Program-made: the position numbers and the translations under genes
Shown here: positions 10,640-21,166 of the stretch, piece by piece
Position numbering within the stretch: position 1 is the first letter of the stretch
How the letters are laid out: each line of letters opens with the position of its first letter
The notes under the pieces: generated by a model
Told to the model about the DNA's origin: nothing
Databases searched by the model: none
What the model saw: only the letters and a program-made list of their open reading frames with translations
Source: Priapulus caudatus
Lineage: Eukaryota; Priapulida; Priapulimorpha; Priapulimorphida; Priapulidae
Assembly: GCF_000485595.1 (NCBI RefSeq)
Contig: NW_014577123.1
Location: 213,070 to 250,222, forward strand
Length of the DNA stretch: 37,153 nt
Direction: 5' to 3'

Positions 10640-11303
10640 AATGTCCAGTCAGTCTCCTGTGTATGTTATTCTGTTTATTATTTGTGGGTTTTTCAATAAT
10701 CACATATATACTAGTTGCAAAAATAAAGTCAAACGGTAGCTTACGTGTGGGGAATACATATTGGGCTGTAGTACATACGCACGTGAAACAGTGTATTACG
10801 GCTAGCGCAAATACTGGAGTGTCTGTCTGTACGAGCGAGGAGGATCGATTGTTTATTGTATGTGAACCACGAGTGCGAAGCGCGAAGTCTCTTGCGGCCG
10901 GGGTCCAGGGCCCGCGTAAGGGCTCTGGAAGCTCAGGGGGTTTGAGAAAGCGGCCCGCGAGCGAATTTTTTTTCCCAAACGGTATAACATAGCGAAGAAT
11001 TTAGTGCCTTCTGATTGGCTGCGTCGATTTGCTTTGCCTTTGACTGAAGAAAACCTTCAAAACAAGAGAACAAACGCCATTTGTAAACGTTTGTTTTTGG
11101 TTTATGACCGCTAGATAAGTAAGTTTTCTGATGTATTTTCCATGAAAAACAAATTTACTCATTAATATAACATATAATATCGATATAACTGCAATTCTTT
11201 GTGCAAATGTGATATTTTCATCTCAATCTTAAGTTATGAGAGGGTCTGCTTTCAGTTATAGTGATCTTACCGAATGTCTGGTCATAGCGGGCCGGGGGAA
11301 AGG
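10640..11303. other. Unique sequence with no recognised gene
   Basis: A forward frame of 109 codons (10663-10992) starts with a hydrophobic segment of about 20 residues but then becomes unstructured and basic. It has no recognisable domain. I regard it as chance. Confidence 0.45.
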
Positions 11304-11351
11304 TTCAAGGACGAGTAGCATTTCAAGGACGAATATTATTTCAAGGACGAC
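11304..11351. repeat. 18-bp tandem repeat, about 2.7 copies
   Basis: TTCAAGGACGA begins at 11304, 11322 and 11340, an exact 18-bp period (six codons). The surrounding forward frame stays open across it, with SRT recurring in the translation, but that frame is otherwise unremarkable. Confidence 0.85.
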
Positions 11352-11830
11352 GCGTTCTTCCGTTCTACCGTTCTTTCCATCAATGAACATGCGATTTACA
11401 TTCGTCACTTTTGATTTGACAGTCTGTTGCGTTGCGGAAGCTAAAATATACTCTATTTTTCTCAGCGAGAGATATTTTTCTAGCATAGCCGTGGACGTGG
11501 CAGTGGGCTGAATACTTGTAGGAGAGAGTCAGCACCAGACAATCCCACTGCATGTCACGCGCACGCTACGGCACGCGTTCGATTTTCACTGTCGTGTTGT
11601 TACACGTTTGCTGATCAATGGAACCACTCAATGTTACGCGTATACTTGCCACAAGTCGCATTCCACGCGAGAACGTGCAATTTTTCTAGTCGGCATAACA
11701 AACTGCAAGTATCAGGGATATATCCGTCTGAAACCCGGGGTGCCTTGGCGTACGTTGGGTGTTAGTGATCAATATGGCTATTTTGTAGTACCTGTACCTG
11801 TACATTGGTGACACTTACATATATGTCACT

Positions 11831-11854
11831 AATATATATATATAATATATATTA
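11831..11854. repeat. (AT)n microsatellite
   Basis: Short AT alternation with one AA slip, in an AT-rich neighbourhood that also has TCACTAATATAT next to it. Confidence 0.85.
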
Positions 11855-12782
11855 CTATACATTACTCTGCACGTTAGAGAACAATGTTTGCTAATCGAAG
11901 GCAAGAATGATGATCTGTCAACCTGGGAAATTGAATGTAAACATTCTAAACCGATATAATATAAAATGTTAATGATATTTCTCATGTTTCTACGAATAAC
12001 CGTGTACGTAGCACGCTTAACAGACTAGACGAAGGTACTGCGAAGAGAACACATCGGCTCCTCTAGACGAGTTCTGTGTGGATGCTAGTTTCCGTCCACC
12101 GAGAGAGAAAGGTGGGGACTTTAAATCCATCGAATCTTCGATGCATGCATTATGCTCTGAATGCAGCGGAGCATTTAACGCGTCGTCATATTTTCGCTGT
12201 GATATATCAAACAGCGGCGGGCAGGCAATAGATGGCTGGACGAACTGTTGCATGCACAATTTGTCGCCCGCGTTGACTCCAGAGGGAGTCGACTAAGTGC
12301 CAGTGAAAATTCTTCAGTCAGGTCCGTTCACTGCCGGCGTGCGTATGTCGTACCAAATAGCAGTAGCATCAGCATGGGTGCGTCCGTCCACCCGACGAAT
12401 TTGCCGAATCAGAGGGCAAGGCCAGTGTATATCGGAGTGTCTCGACACGTCTATAATTATGATGCCATTGATTAGTAGGCATGTCACGGATAATGGGTAC
12501 TATCTTAGGCGCCGGTGCGTGCCCCCAGCGTCAGTGTCCTTCTCTTGCTGCTGTGACTGTGACCAGGGCAGCTGCCGCGCGACCGTCGTCGTTGTGTGTA
12601 GTTGCAGATTGATTCGGCGTGCATTATTGATACGATGCACGCGTGTACCAGCCGACGCATGCGGGAACTAGCCGCGGTCGCTCACAGCAGCCGACGCAGC
12701 AGCTTAGGAGATGTCCAACTCGTTCCCATATCGAGATTGTTCGATGAAGCCGGGTGTAGCGTGCTATATACACCCCCCTATG
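11855..12782. other. Unique sequence with no recognised gene
   Basis: Overlapping short frames on both strands, none recognisable. No tandem repeat or RNA gene seen. Confidence 0.45.
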
Positions 12783-12910
12783 GAAAACGCCCCCTCCTGA
12801 AAATTGCGCATGCGCGGTAAAGGTCAAATCCGGGTCCGACGTATTTGACGCCTCCCCGGGGCAAACGCTCCTCCCTGGAAATTGCGCATGCGCAGTAAAA
12901 GTCAAATCCG
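12783..12910. repeat. Two 50-bp direct copies, 78 bp apart, each with an NRF1-like palindrome
   Basis: Copies start at 12783 and 12861 and share AAATTGCGCATGCGC followed by GTAAA and GTCAAATCCG. Each contains an exact match to the animal NRF1 consensus YGCGCAYGCGCR (12805-12816 and 12883-12894); the second is a perfect 12-base palindrome TGCGCATGCGCA. The 78-bp spacing is 26 codons, which keeps a 163-codon reverse frame (12624-13115) open with a repeated 10-residue motif. That periodicity is explained by the DNA duplication. Weak inverted similarity between flanks (about 12768-12793 and 12967-12995) leaves open that the whole is a small element. Confidence 0.8.
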
Positions 12911-13037
12911 ATCCACAGTTATGACGTGCACTGCTAGACATGTCCATACACATGCCCGATGTAAAAGGGGAACGTTTGTTATGGGGAGGGAAGTATGGCA
13001 CGCACGCTACATCGGGGCTGTCTAAGCGTGCGTGTAC

Positions 13038-13050
13038 GGGGGGGGGGGGG
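13038..13050 (+). repeat. Poly-G tract (13 G)
   Basis: Uninterrupted run of 13 G residues. A second run of 11 G lies at 13401-13411. Such runs are uncommon and prone to sequencing and replication slippage. Confidence 0.97.
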
Positions 13051-13091
13051 CTACTCGTGATCGGACTGCGCGCGTGCTGCGCCCGTCCGTC

Positions 13092-13100
13092 TATATAAGG
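13092..13100 (+). promoter_or_regulatory. TATA-box-like TATATAAGG, candidate core promoter
   Basis: TATATAAGG matches the canonical TATAWAAG box and sits in GC-rich flanks (CCGTCCGTC before it). Two NRF1-type palindromes lie about 200 and 280 bp upstream. If it is used, a plus-strand start would fall near 13122-13132. No convincing coding exon follows within several hundred bases, so the promoter call is tentative. Confidence 0.3.
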
Positions 13101-14031
13101 CAATATTTTCGCCATTAATGAGATATTTATCGATCAGGACAGGTGGGCACGCGTCGCCCGCGCAGCGAGGGGGCTTACAAGTTACACGCCATCAATTGCA
13201 GCGCAATTGCCGATCGTACATTAATAGCTAGTAAACTGGGCCGGGTCTATACCCTAGCACGTCGGTGCGCGCGTAGGTTTACTAATAACAACCGTGCCTT
13301 CATTTACCCGACCCGGGTATGCTGTAGGAGAAGGAGAGGGAGATAAAGAGAAAGAGAAAGAAAGAAATCCGAAATCAGTTCGAAACGTGTAGTAGGTGTT
13401 GGGGGGGGGGGTGCTGGATGAGGTTAGGGTAGGATGGTTGGGACGGAAAGTAGGTACAATAATGTAACTCAACACAAAACACGGGCAATATTACTCTAGT
13501 TATATTCATTATTGTGTTTAGGGTGGGGTGGGGAGGAAACGGTGCCCATCGAGTACTGTGGGGTCAGAGGTGAGGCTGGATTTGGGGTGATATTATGAGG
13601 GGGCGGGTGATGTATGGGGTGCGTGCAGTGTGGTGGTGTGTGGGGGTGGGGCGACGCGTAATGCATCATTGTAGGGTCATGCGCACGATACCGTTGGAAT
13701 TAATGATTTACAAACACAATTTAAAGATGGCGATGCAGTCAGCGCATGTTTTTTTCAGTATCTATGAGTATAGAAACTAATAAGATTCAGCGACGTGGAA
13801 TATTTAAAAAAAAACGTTGTTCAAACGTGAAGATAACTCGGGTAGAGACGTCAGAATTTTTAATAAAATTATGCATTGAATGAAAATTTGTTCTCGTGTC
13901 TCGTTTTCGTGATATCCTGGCGGCCATATACAAGTTGACGTACTGGGCGTTAGCAGAGGCGATTTCCTAATATCAAGTCTAACGCGCTCATACGCGTATA
14001 TGCAAATATACACAGGCGCCCTGCCCATCGC

Positions 14032-14032
<1 letters not shown>
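13101..14032. other. G-rich then mixed unique sequence
   Basis: 13310-13370 is purine rich (GAGA and GAAA steps). 13391-13660 is unusually G-rich on the plus strand, with GGGTGGGGTGGGG at 13521 and several GGGG runs. No gene recognised. An AAGATGGCG motif near 13723 resembles a YY1 site but lacks the final GC. Confidence 0.5.
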
Positions 14033-14072
<40 letters not shown>

Positions 14073-14496
14073 TTATTTATTTATTTATCCATCCATCCAT
14101 CCATCCATCCATCCATTCCCACCCATCCATCCATCCATCCATCCATCCATCCATCCATTCATCCATCCATCCATCCATCCATCCATCCATCCATCCATCC
14201 ATCCATCCATTCATCCATCCATCCATCCATCCATCCATCCATCCATCCTTTTATCCATCCATCCATCCATCCGTCCGTCCGTCCGTCCGTCCGTCCGTCC
14301 GTCCGTACCGTCCGTCCGTCCGTCCTCAACTCCATCCATCCATCCATCCATCCATCCATCCATTCATTCATTCATCCATTCATCCATCCATCCATCCATC
14401 CATCCATCCATCCATCCATCCATCCATCCATCCATCCATCCATCCATCCATCCATCCATCCATCCATCCATCCATCCATCCCTTCATCCATCTATC
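14033..14496. repeat. Compound tetranucleotide array: (CTAT)n, (TTTA)n, (CATC)n, (CGTC)n
   Basis: CTAT units (14033-14071) change to TTTA units, then to CATC units, which fill most of the array. A block of CGTC units (about 14271-14324) sits within the CATC part, and CATT variants are sprinkled through it. Each class differs by one base, which suggests successive point mutation and expansion. The array ends at an assembly gap. The Pro-Ser-Ile-His frame is a repeat artefact. Confidence 0.97.
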
Positions 14497-14506
14497 NNNN
14501 NNNNNN
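14497..14506. other. Assembly gap (10 N)
   Basis: Ten N characters separate the CATC array from a CT array. The gap lies between two simple repeats, so its real length is unknown. Confidence 0.99.
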
Positions 14507-14528
14507 TCTCTCTCTCTCTATCTCTCTC

Positions 14529-14563
<35 letters not shown>
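14507..14563. repeat. (CT)n microsatellite
   Basis: CT tract with two CTAT interruptions directly after the gap. It grades into a pyrimidine-rich region continuing to about 14800. Confidence 0.95.
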
Positions 14564-14569
<6 letters not shown>

Positions 14570-15644
14570 TTCGCGCCATGGCTTTATCCTCCTCCTCCTG
14601 TTCTTCTTCCCCCTCCTCCTCCTGCCCACCTCTACTCCGCACTTCCTCTTCTCTATCCCTCCCTTCATCCCTCCATTATCCCTTACTCGCTCCCCCTCAC
14701 GTGCGTCTTCTCTCTAGCCCCTCTGACCCCCCCCCCCGTCTCCATTTCTGTATGCGCATCTCTCTTACTTTCCTTCTTCTTGCTCTTTCTTTATGCAGCA
14801 CATTTCCCTACTGAAGAGATTTTAGTAGTTCTGTCAGGTGCCTCGCTGAGGCGGGTCTATATAACGCCCATCGTACAGTGTTTGCTGAACTGTAACATTA
14901 ATAATAACCTTATTGTTGACACAGAGCGTCTTATATGAGTTCCTCGGTGGGTTTGCACTGGGGCAATTTAGACCATATGGATAACATCACGGCGCGTTGT
15001 AAAATATTGGTCAGAACACTGACGCGAGCTGTGAAACTGCTTTCTGCGCGGCGGCTTCTGATGTCTGAGTATGGATTAGGGGAGTGGGCGTCGCACTTGC
15101 CTACGAGTGTATGTGCGTGCATGCAGAACGGGGGCCTAGTTTGTGGAATATAGTCTAGTCTCGTGACAGACGGATGTGCTACTGACCGCGTGCTTTGAAC
15201 GCAATTAATGTGTGTGTTGATGGAGAGTGAGAGCGAGAGAGAGAGGATGAATTCCGAAGGCAGGAAGAAAATGATCTCTTTTGGTCGAGCAATTTATGAC
15301 CAATTTGTCCAATATGTGCAAATGCGGTTTGCGGGCGAACGGCATCTTCTGAAGCAATCATAGGCGAGTTAGTGACAAGTTGCAATCGCAGGCCGCACTG
15401 GCAAGCTTCAGATTTACGGCTAATAACGAAGCCTACAGTCGGACGTGGGGGTGGCCACACGCACGACGCACGCAGCAGCAAGTTGATTCGTTAAATCGTC
15501 GCTGAGTAGTTATCATGCGGATTGTTTTAACAGGGCAATCAGCATCGCGGTGTGTTCGCTCCTGCTGCTCCGTCAGTCGTCATGCCAGCCAGCAGACGAC
15601 GGCGGATAGAATGTTTGTCAGCGCATGCGTGCTACAGTCAGCTC
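14564..15644. other. Pyrimidine-rich then unique sequence; TATA-like motif
   Basis: 14580-14800 is C/T-rich on the plus strand. A TATATAA (14858-14864) lies in GC flanks within GCGGGTCTATATAACGCCC, a second possible TATA box, but nothing coding is recognised downstream. Reverse frame 15179-15481 (100 codons) has no recognisable domain. Confidence 0.4.
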
Positions 15645-15645
15645 A

Positions 15646-15689
<44 letters not shown>

Positions 15690-16025
15690 CGTATTCACGT
15701 ACCTACTCCCACACGCACGCGCGCACGCACGCACGCACGCACGTATTCACGTACCTACTCTCACACGCACGCACGCGCGTACACATGTGTGCGTACACAT
15801 GCAATCACGTGCCTACACGCACGTCCGCCCGCACGCTCGCACGTACGACTGGACATACGCATGAACGTACGCACGCATGCTCACGCACAAAACGCGCTCT
15901 GGCGCATGCATACACGCGCGCGCGTACAAGCACGCACTCGTAGGCATGCACGCATCCTCGCACATACGTTCACGTACTCGCATGCGCGCACGCACGTTCG
16001 CGTACTCGCACGCACGCGCGCACGG
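15645..16025. repeat. (ACGC)n array with a 52-bp-spaced duplication
   Basis: ACGC tetranucleotides dominate 15645-15690 and recur, degenerately, to about 16025. The block GTATTCACGTACCTACTC occurs at 15691 and again at 15743, an exact 52-bp offset, so the array has grown by segmental duplication as well as slippage. Forward and reverse Thr-His-Ala-Arg frames are repeat artefacts. Confidence 0.9.
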
Positions 16026-16338
16026 ACACAGAAACGCGATGGCGGTTGTTTTTGTTGGCCACAAACACAGTGGTGTGTTTTGTTCGCTTCCTGTCGTCAC
16101 TCGCCGCTGTCTCCACCCGCTACCACGCGCAATTTATGGCAGCCATCGCCACAATGCTGCATGGAGAGGTCGACAGCGAGCAACGCAAGAATCTGGTTTT
16201 CGCGCACGCAGAGGATTGCGCGACCGTTCGTCAGGTCGTCTTGACAACACAATACTTCATCAGCAGAGCTGGATGCTCTTGATGATATTAATGAAGAGAA
16301 TTCTGTGTACATTTACAAATTGCGCGTCCGCGCGCACG

Positions 16339-16341
<3 letters not shown>

Positions 16342-16401
<60 letters not shown>
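16342..16401. repeat. (TA)n microsatellite
   Basis: About 60 bp of perfect TA alternation, a self-complementary tract able to extrude as a cruciform. Confidence 0.98.
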
Positions 16402-18243
16402 CCTGCCCGGTTTCGCGTTTGCAATGCTTAGGCCGGTTTTGAATGTGAAACAAAAATTAATGAAGGCCGGAATCGATAAGTATACGGTGCGTGGATGGAT
16501 TGACGGAGTAGCAGCCTGCGCGAGGAGTCATGTTAGATGACTCATTCGATGAGCGTTCAGTATTAGAAGCTGTTTGAGTTTCATTATTTAGCTACGTCAG
16601 ACGCGCGCGCGTTTGCCCGGCTGCGGTTAAATCAAATAATTAGATACGATTTACATGTGAATTGACGCGGTGGAAGTTTGCATACGATTTAGACGTGGTG
16701 GGGGAGGGGGGGGTTATATTATAATATCGTAGGGGTGGGAGCAGTGGCAGATGCTGCCGTTCATGCGCATACACAAGTGTTTATAGTCCGCCCATTCTAC
16801 GTGAGTGGGGTAGAAGCATGAGCATGAGTATAGAAGCATGAGTCACGGGTAGGAAGCGCTGAGAGGAGCTGGGAATTGTATGAGCACTGCGGCAAAACGA
16901 TGGGAAGTATGTGCTACAGTAGCGCTTCGCTCATTATTGAAATTGTGTGTTTAATTACTTCCACGACTGCGCGTGCTGCTACATATAACTCTCGAATGAG
17001 TCAATCATCCTATTCCGAGACAATCGTGCCCAAAGAAAATTTCTTATTTCAACATAATAAGTGGAAGTGTCATGATCAATATTCATTGCCGCATTAAACA
17101 TTTATTGAATCAACATGATTGTAATAATGCATGCGAGGTTTTTCGGCCAAACATGTGCCACTTGATGAAATCTTAATTAACCTAAGTGCATGTTTCAATG
17201 ATAGTCGTATCAAAATAGATTATTTTTGAGCATTGATACACCGAGTGATCCATAGCTAATCCACCGTTTTGTATTTCCCCTATTACTAAAAACCGCTTTT
17301 CTTTTCCGTGCTATATACTTGAATAATAATTTAGCCGTTGGAGTTATTTTTGTGCAACCATGGAAAGGTGAATTAAAAGTTGTTCTCCAAGATGACCTTT
17401 CGAAAAGACAATAATTTGTATGGTCAAATCGCAATTTAGAATATTGTAAATAACCCGTCACACAAAAGACAATTTTACGCCTTGAGTATTTATCCATTTT
17501 TTAGTGAGCGGATAATAGATGTATATAGGTAATAGAGAAATCTTATACATTTCAAGTGCACGAAAATCAAATACACGGCGTTTTGCTTCTCAAATGTTTT
17601 TGCTTCTAACTCTATACGCGGTTTGTCAACAATGTCAAAATGTAACGGTTTGGAAATGCGCATTTCTGCATCCCTATTCAAGTCCATTCCACCAAAAAAT
17701 CTATTCGCAAATGCAAAACCTGTGTACAGACATGACTACTGAATCCAAAACCGTGTTTGCGATGGCCAACAAATACGCTGGTGATTTCGAGTTGTGTGAT
17801 ATTTCTCGTTTGCAGGTCGGTCGGTACGTTTTTCTATTCGCTGGCCGAGTAGTGGAGATTTCGAAAATGTGATTTCGTGGTTCTCCGTATAGCAATTTGA
17901 ATTTCTATTTGCCAATATGAACGATCTTGGCATGCACGCAAATGTTTCGCTGCACGCTCATTTAATGGATACGTGATGCACTTTGGGGGGAGGGGGACTG
18001 GTCATTCGTGCGGCAGATCGGTACGAAGCCAAATTGCTACACAAGATGCTGCGTACGCGTGTGCGGGCCTAAAACCGCGTTATAGCGATGCGTTGACGAT
18101 AGGTGGCCAACTTTCGCGGGAAATCGTGTTAGGGAGAACTTGTAACTATACGTGACCTTTATTAGGAATTTTTCATACGGACTCGCAACGTTTATTTTTC
18201 TTTCGCTCTCCCTCACTTCTTCTTCTTTCTCTCTTGTTTCTGA
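16402..18243. other. Unique sequence, AT-rich from about 17100 to 17960
   Basis: The 17100-17960 stretch is clearly more AT-rich than its neighbours. It has a forward frame of 117 codons (17519-17872) and reverse frames of 60-95 codons, none recognisable. TTTCTCGTTTGCAG ending at 17814 looks like a 3' splice site inside that forward frame, but the following sequence gives no supporting exon. No gene is called. Confidence 0.4.
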
Positions 18244-18285
18244 CGCACGCACGCACGCACGCACACGCGCAAGCACGCACGCGTA
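18244..18285. repeat. Short (ACGC)n repeat
   Basis: ACGC units with ACACGCGCA interruptions, preceded by a CT-rich segment (18200-18240). Confidence 0.85.
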
Positions 18286-18491
18286 TTTGTGCGTGAAGGA
18301 GCGCACGCGTGCGTGTGTGCGTTTCTCTCTCGCGCGCTTCTCTGCCTGATATAGTGAACCCTGAAAGAGATTTCTTTCTGCTGCTTACTGCTGTACTCTA
18401 TTCAAGTGCGTTATCCTCCCCCACCAAACAAAACAGCAAGCCCATAGCTACCAGCGACAAAAAATCTTTAGCGGACAAGAGCTGTCTTGCC

Positions 18492-18497
<6 letters not shown>

Positions 18498-18551
<54 letters not shown>

Positions 18552-18559
18552 CTCTCTCT
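18498..18559. repeat. (CT)n microsatellite
   Basis: About 60 bp of CT with TTTCTT interruptions near its end. Confidence 0.96.
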
Positions 18560-18786
18560 ACTTTCCTCCCCCTATGCATCCGCTTCAGAGATGGTGAAAT
18601 GTATGGGCAGAGCTTTGCCAATCCAATTACCCGATGGGTACCATTGAAACCCAGATCGTGAATTTCGCAACACATGGCGTGCGCCTATGTGCGCAGCATC
18701 CGTTGAGGGAATGGGCATCGCATAGGAATCAGGCGGCAGGCGAATGATGCAGCTAACACGCAACACTGTCCTCACCACCAACCTGT

Positions 18787-18820
18787 GTGTGTGCGTGTGC
18801 GTGCGTGCGTACGTGCGTGA
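18787..18820. repeat. Short GT/GCGT repeat
   Basis: GTGTGTGCGTGTGCGTGCGT-type tract, mixed dinucleotide and tetranucleotide. Confidence 0.8.
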
Positions 18821-18935
18821 TAATACATGTATTAAAACACAGGTAAGAATTGCAATTTCTCACAATTTCACGTGTTTTTGTATGTTTGCAACCATACTTT
18901 TTGGCTATTCTTTTTTTCTCTTTTTTTTGAATCTT

Positions 18936-19003
18936 GGGGGGATATTTGTACAGGCCATCCCCCCTCCTTTAAAAGCGGGGGGATGCATACTCCCCATCCC
19001 CCC
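18936..19003. repeat. Two tandem GGGGGGAT/ATCCCCCC hairpins
   Basis: GGGGGGAT at 18936-18943 pairs with ATCCCCCC at 18957-18964, and the same arms recur at 18977-18984 and 18996-19003. Each forms a perfect 8-bp stem, with loops of 13 and 11 bases. The two hairpins are only 12 bp apart and probably belong to a dispersed repeat family. Confidence 0.6.
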
Positions 19004-19021
19004 CCCGGGATTTACGCTCCT

Positions 19022-19022
<1 letters not shown>

Positions 19023-19071
<49 letters not shown>
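19023..19071. repeat. (GT)n microsatellite
   Basis: About 49 bp of perfect GT, followed by a GCGC-rich decay and then a CT-rich stretch to 19165. Confidence 0.97.
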
Positions 19072-19072
<1 letters not shown>

Positions 19073-19174
19073 CTGCGCGCGTGTGCGTATCGCGCCCTCT
19101 CTCTCTCATACTTTCTCTCCCCCTTCCCTAACCCCGACTTCCCTGCCTCCCTCCCTTCCTCCCTGACTTTCTAG

Positions 19175-19626
19175 ACAATGATTAGAACTCAATCAATGTC
19201 CGCATTCAAGATCAGTGATCGTTCGTTGCAAACGATGTCAAGTGCTGTCAAGCGAATGTGCGAGTTCGGAATAGTTACTCGCTTGCCACTTCATTCAAAT
19301 CTGGCAATTTATAAGCATGCAAAACGGCGCCTGGTCTTCCTTCCCTCCTTCCCTCTCGACCGCCAACCGCAACTGCCATGCACGCACGTTGTTCTGCTTT
19401 ACTGTTGTTTGCATAAGGCCACCGGTAGGACTGAATGTCAATTTGCGGCTCACTTCGTTATTGCGTCGCAGTGTGTGCGCGCATCATTTAACTATACGCT
19501 GAATTGGAAACGGGTTCCAATGTTGAAAGGCCAGGTTATGAGTTGCGGTAAATTTTGCATAGATGTGCGCCAGGCAAGAGCAAAACGCAGATCGTATAGA
19601 AGACGAAGCGTGATTGCTATATCAAG
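19175..19626 (+). other. Candidate internal or first coding exon, unrecognised product
   Basis: A long pyrimidine tract (about 19100-19170) with a CCCTAAC branch-like motif ends in TTTCTAG at 19174. It is followed by ACAATG and an open frame of 150 codons from ATG 19178 to TAA 19628. The frame runs to an AAG|GTAATT donor-like site at 19626/19627. Codon content is complex and not repeat-derived. The predicted segment is basic toward its end (KRRSYRRRS) with several Cys. No domain is recognised. Against it: the pyrimidine tract is part of a low-complexity CT region, the donor lacks G at +5, and a frame this long is expected about once by chance. Confidence 0.17.
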
Positions 19627-19652
19627 GTAATTTGTTGGTAGCTCGGTTTCAT

Positions 19653-19655
19653 CCC

Positions 19656-19716
<61 letters not shown>

Positions 19717-19750
19717 TACACTCTCTCACATTCTCTCTCTCTTTCTCTCG

Positions 19751-19814
<64 letters not shown>

Positions 19815-19818
19815 CACA

Positions 19819-19902
<84 letters not shown>

Positions 19903-19928
19903 CACACTTTCTCTCTCTGTCTCGCTCA
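19653..19928. repeat. Long (CT)n array with TCGCTCACACTTT interruptions
   Basis: Roughly 275 bp of CT dinucleotides, among the longest CT tracts in the window. Related interruptions (TCGCTTACACTC, TCGCTCACACTTTC) recur at about 19712, 19810 and 19898. This shows that blocks of roughly 90-100 bp have been duplicated within the array. Confidence 0.95.
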
Positions 19929-19937
19929 CTCTCGATA

Positions 19938-20513
19938 TCTCTTCCGTTGTTTTTCTTTTCTCTCTCTCCGCATGCAGTTCTTCTATTTAGTAGCACAATC
20001 GCTCCGCGAATTCCGTGAAATCTCATAGGCGAAGGAAACGTACGGGCCATTGCGTCACAATTTGTCGCTCTTTCTAGCAGGACATCTTATATAACAGGTG
20101 GTGCTAGATCGATAGATAATTGATGGGTAGACGGGTATTTTTCTCTCTACCCCCTCCCTAGCTAGCGAGTAAACGTAAAAGCAAGCGTGAAAAAAAGATA
20201 CACGATGATTAAGTAGTGGCACGGTCACCGCCTCATATAGTGATGAAGTGGTGAAGCACACGTGCCCATTAATCGCTTGCGAGGATGCAGCAGAATAGCG
20301 AAATGTCCGCGCGCGCGTTAGATTGACGTTTGGCGACCACTCTGAATTCCGGGGCAGCGGCCGCAGCTGACGGACAAGCAGGCGATGTGACGCTGTAATC
20401 GAATGAGAAACACAATAGTTAATCAGCGCGTGATCGAATCGGTTAACGCGATAATCGATAAAGTTAGGTGGGCTTAACTAAATAGTTAGCTAAATTATAC
20501 TAAATAGTTACTA
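19938..20513. other. Unique sequence with no recognised gene
   Basis: Mixed sequence, with a short AT-rich near-palindromic stretch of ACTAAATAGTTA repeats around 20476-20512. No gene recognised. Confidence 0.5.
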
Positions 20514-21162
20514 GTGTAACACTTGTAATGTTTACCCCTATGGTAGATCAGGCCGTGATCGTCCCACAGGGGCGACACGTCGGGTCGTGCATCTCGACTG
20601 CCAGGCACGTTCTGTTATGACCAACCAACGACAAACAGAGCAGCAACACGGACTTAGCACAACGGCTGTACTTGACTATGTACAATAGCCTCTTTACTTG
20701 ACACCAGCAATGCTCGTAGTGCCGGTGGTCTTTAGCGTCTTGCCCTCTTCCTCCCTTTCCGGTAGACTAGAGTCTATCGCTGACTCTGGTGTGAGTGTAG
20801 CGGCGAGTGACTCTATCGCTGAGTTACCCTGGCTGACTGAGTCTAGCGGTGAGTGACTCAATCTTCGAGTGACTCTGGTTAAGTGTTTGACAACTGGCAT
20901 ATGCTCCCTTATGCCCGTTAGCCGTGGTATATCACGTGGCATAGAGGGCACACGAAACGTGCACGTGCTCACGTTGTGGGGGAAGCTCAACGATGACTCG
21001 ATGAAGCAAGGATGACTCGATGAAGCTGAAGCTGCATCTCCATGTCAGCAATGATAACTATACTGACGTGCCGAGGTTGTGTGAAGCTTTACGCGCACAC
21101 AGTATTATATTATATTATATTTACATCTCCCAAAATATATCAAGAAGCCAAAATCGTTACAC
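20514..21162. mobile_element. Possible solo LTR
   Basis: The left boundary reads GTGTAACAC and the right boundary GTTACAC, a perfect 7-bp terminal inverted repeat. Both are flanked by ACTA (20510-20513 and 21163-21166), a possible 4-bp target duplication. TGTAAC/GTTACA termini and about 650 bp length fit an LTR of a Ty3/gypsy or BEL-type element. The interior has TGACTC-rich degenerate repeats (20770-20880), a 98-codon reverse frame of unknown identity (20694-20990), and an AT-rich stretch (21100-21140). ACTA recurs again at 21167, so the duplication could be coincidental. There is no second LTR or pol gene nearby. Confidence 0.33.
20770..20880. repeat. Degenerate TGACTC-rich repeats
   Basis: TGACTC or its complement GAGTCA-type words recur roughly every 20-30 bp, within units like TAGCGGTGAGTGACTC. 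Two exact copies of GATGACTCGATGAAG follow downstream (about 20992-21024). TGACTC is the core of AP-1 type sites. The units lie inside the possible LTR. Confidence 0.55.
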
Positions 21163-21166
21163 ACTA

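Noticed and set aside
12624-13115. 163-codon reverse frame with an internal repeated motif
   Set aside because: The peptide repeat comes from the 78-bp spaced DNA duplication containing a palindrome. No recognised domain or splice support.
14000-14938. 312-codon forward frame
   Set aside because: Its first half is a tetranucleotide repeat (Ile-His-Pro-Ser), it crosses the N gap, and its end is pyrimidine-rich low complexity.
15515-16401. Forward and reverse frames of 95-230 codons across the ACGC array
   Set aside because: Thr-His-Ala-Arg translations of a simple repeat, plus a TA tract (Tyr-Ile).
17519-17872. 117-codon forward frame with an internal acceptor-like TTTGCAG
   Set aside because: Lies in an AT-rich stretch, with equally open reverse frames; no recognised features.
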